From a bacterium (GTDB lineage: Bacteria > Chloroflexota > Dormibacteria > Aeolococcales > Aeolococcaceae), in assembly GCA_021850405.1 (NCBI GenBank), contig JAJZMA010000260.1, positions 1,661-7,528 on the forward strand: a DNA stretch of 5,868 bases. Reading direction: 5' to 3'. The position numbers and the translations under genes were made by a program. Shown in pieces: positions 5,345 through 5,868 of this stretch (position 1 is the first letter of the stretch; each line of letters starts with the position of its first letter). The notes under the pieces were generated by a model, which saw only the letters and a program-made list of their open reading frames with translations, was not told the origin of the DNA and made no database searches.

Positions 5345-5868
5345 GTGGAACATGGACTTGCTGGCCCCCGGGCACGATCTTCCCCCAGCACTCTGGCGCG
5401 GGACCTGCTCGGCCTCTGTCCAAGGGACCGGTTCCTCGAGCTTGCTACAGACCCAGCATCAAAGATGACCCTTGGGGAACAGGGAACCAGGGAAGCCATC
5501 ATTGGCGTTCTGCTCGAAGCCAGGGGAAGGCTATCTCCACCGGTACGGAGGGAACCCACCGGGCACGCGGAGTTTGTCGACCGCCATGGAGCTGCCTTTG
5601 ACGTCAAATCGTTCAGGTCTGACCGGCCGCGACTACTTGGCGGATTTGATCTGGAACGGAGTCTTGCAAACATTACAAGAAAACTTGACCAGCATATAAA
5701 CATCATTATGGACACAAGTGCTCTTACTCCATCCGACAGAAACAGACTGAAAGCAGCAGTTGTTCGCGCCGGCGCATCCGGCCAGGTCATCTGGTTTGAT
5801 TATCCAGAGCTTGAACCTGCGGTAGCTGCAATGCGAACAGCACTTTTTGCGTTCGCCACAACGACTGG
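5345..5868 (+). CDS. Toxin-nuclease-like protein with an E...DxK core (3' end missing)
   Basis: The frame is open from GTG 5345 (first possible start after the stop at 5333) to the window edge, 174 residues; ATG 5465 (Met41) is the other candidate. Neither has a ribosome-binding site. The sequence resembles C-terminal nuclease domains of polymorphic and contact-dependent toxins. It has a helix with Glu58 (EAIIGVLLEARGRL, 50-63), then RREPTGHAEFVD (68-79), FDVKSF (85-90) with Asp86 and Lys88, a GGFD turn (99-102), a helix, the strand NIIMDTSALTP (119-129) and a later strand QVIWFD (147-152). The spacing Glu58, Glu76, Asp86-x-Lys88 fits a PD-(D/E)xK-type metal-dependent nuclease, so RNA or DNA cleavage is inferred. 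Such domains normally end a large secreted protein; here none is attached upstream. An immunity gene could follow beyond the edge, but this is not seen. The resemblance is recalled from family patterns, not from a search. Confidence 0.75.
   Translation, partial: MEHGLAGPRARSSPSTLARDLLGLCPRDRFLELATDPASKMTLGEQGTREAIIGVLLEARGRLSPPVRREPTGHAEFVDRHGAAFDVKSFRSDRPRLLGGFDLERSLANITRKLDQHINIIMDTSALTPSDRNRLKAAVVRAGASGQVIWFDYPELEPAVAAMRTALFAFATTT

Noticed and set aside
5323..5790. A 155-codon minus-strand ORF opposite the toxin-like gene
   Set aside because: It is Arg/Ser/Pro-rich without any recognisable domain and is antisense to a plus-strand frame that shows clear secondary structure and family-like motifs; it is a shadow.
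1..5868. CRISPR arrays, insertion sequences, tRNA or rRNA genes
   Set aside because: No regularly spaced repeats, transposase frames, terminal inverted repeats or cloverleaf-forming segments were found; the only tandem repeat is the two-copy 18-bp unit.

Overview
The window is chromosomal-looking bacterial DNA of moderately high GC content. It carries six genes, two of them cut by the window edges. The organism cannot be named from the sequence. Strong AGGAGG ribosome-binding sites on two genes, next to genes with no visible Shine-Dalgarno sequence, suggest a genome with mixed leadered and possibly leaderless translation. That is compatible with Chloroflexota or Actinomycetota, but this is only a weak inference.

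Left part (1-1557): a partial minus-strand gene for the radical SAM rRNA/tRNA methyltransferase RlmN runs off the left edge; its last third is missing. It is divergent from a short plus-strand ORF (1033-1233) that would encode a 66-residue protein with two membrane helices. The 324 bases that follow hold no convincing gene, but contain a hairpin just after the small ORF and a perfect tandem 18-bp repeat.

Middle (1558-3711): a complete patatin-like phospholipase gene (349 aa, full catalytic dyad) is followed, after a 270-base gap with an operator-like inverted repeat, by a 277-residue protein of unknown family. The latter has a disordered N-terminus, a dense Cys/His (probably zinc-binding) module and a conserved-looking C-terminal domain. 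Both genes have near-identical AGGAGG leaders.

Right part (3736-5868): a minus-strand 12-helix MFS transporter converges on the zinc protein gene with only 24 bases between them. Across a 277-base divergent spacer containing a perfect 16-bp palindrome lies a plus-strand ORF that leaves the window. Its product resembles the C-terminal nuclease domains of polymorphic/contact-dependent toxins (Glu...Asp-x-Lys core followed by an NIIMDT strand), yet it begins as a free-standing small protein.

No single pathway ties these genes together: strands alternate, gaps are large and there is no tight operon. The most interesting items are the stand-alone toxin-nuclease-like protein and the orphan zinc protein. 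No complete defence or secretion system can be shown within the window.
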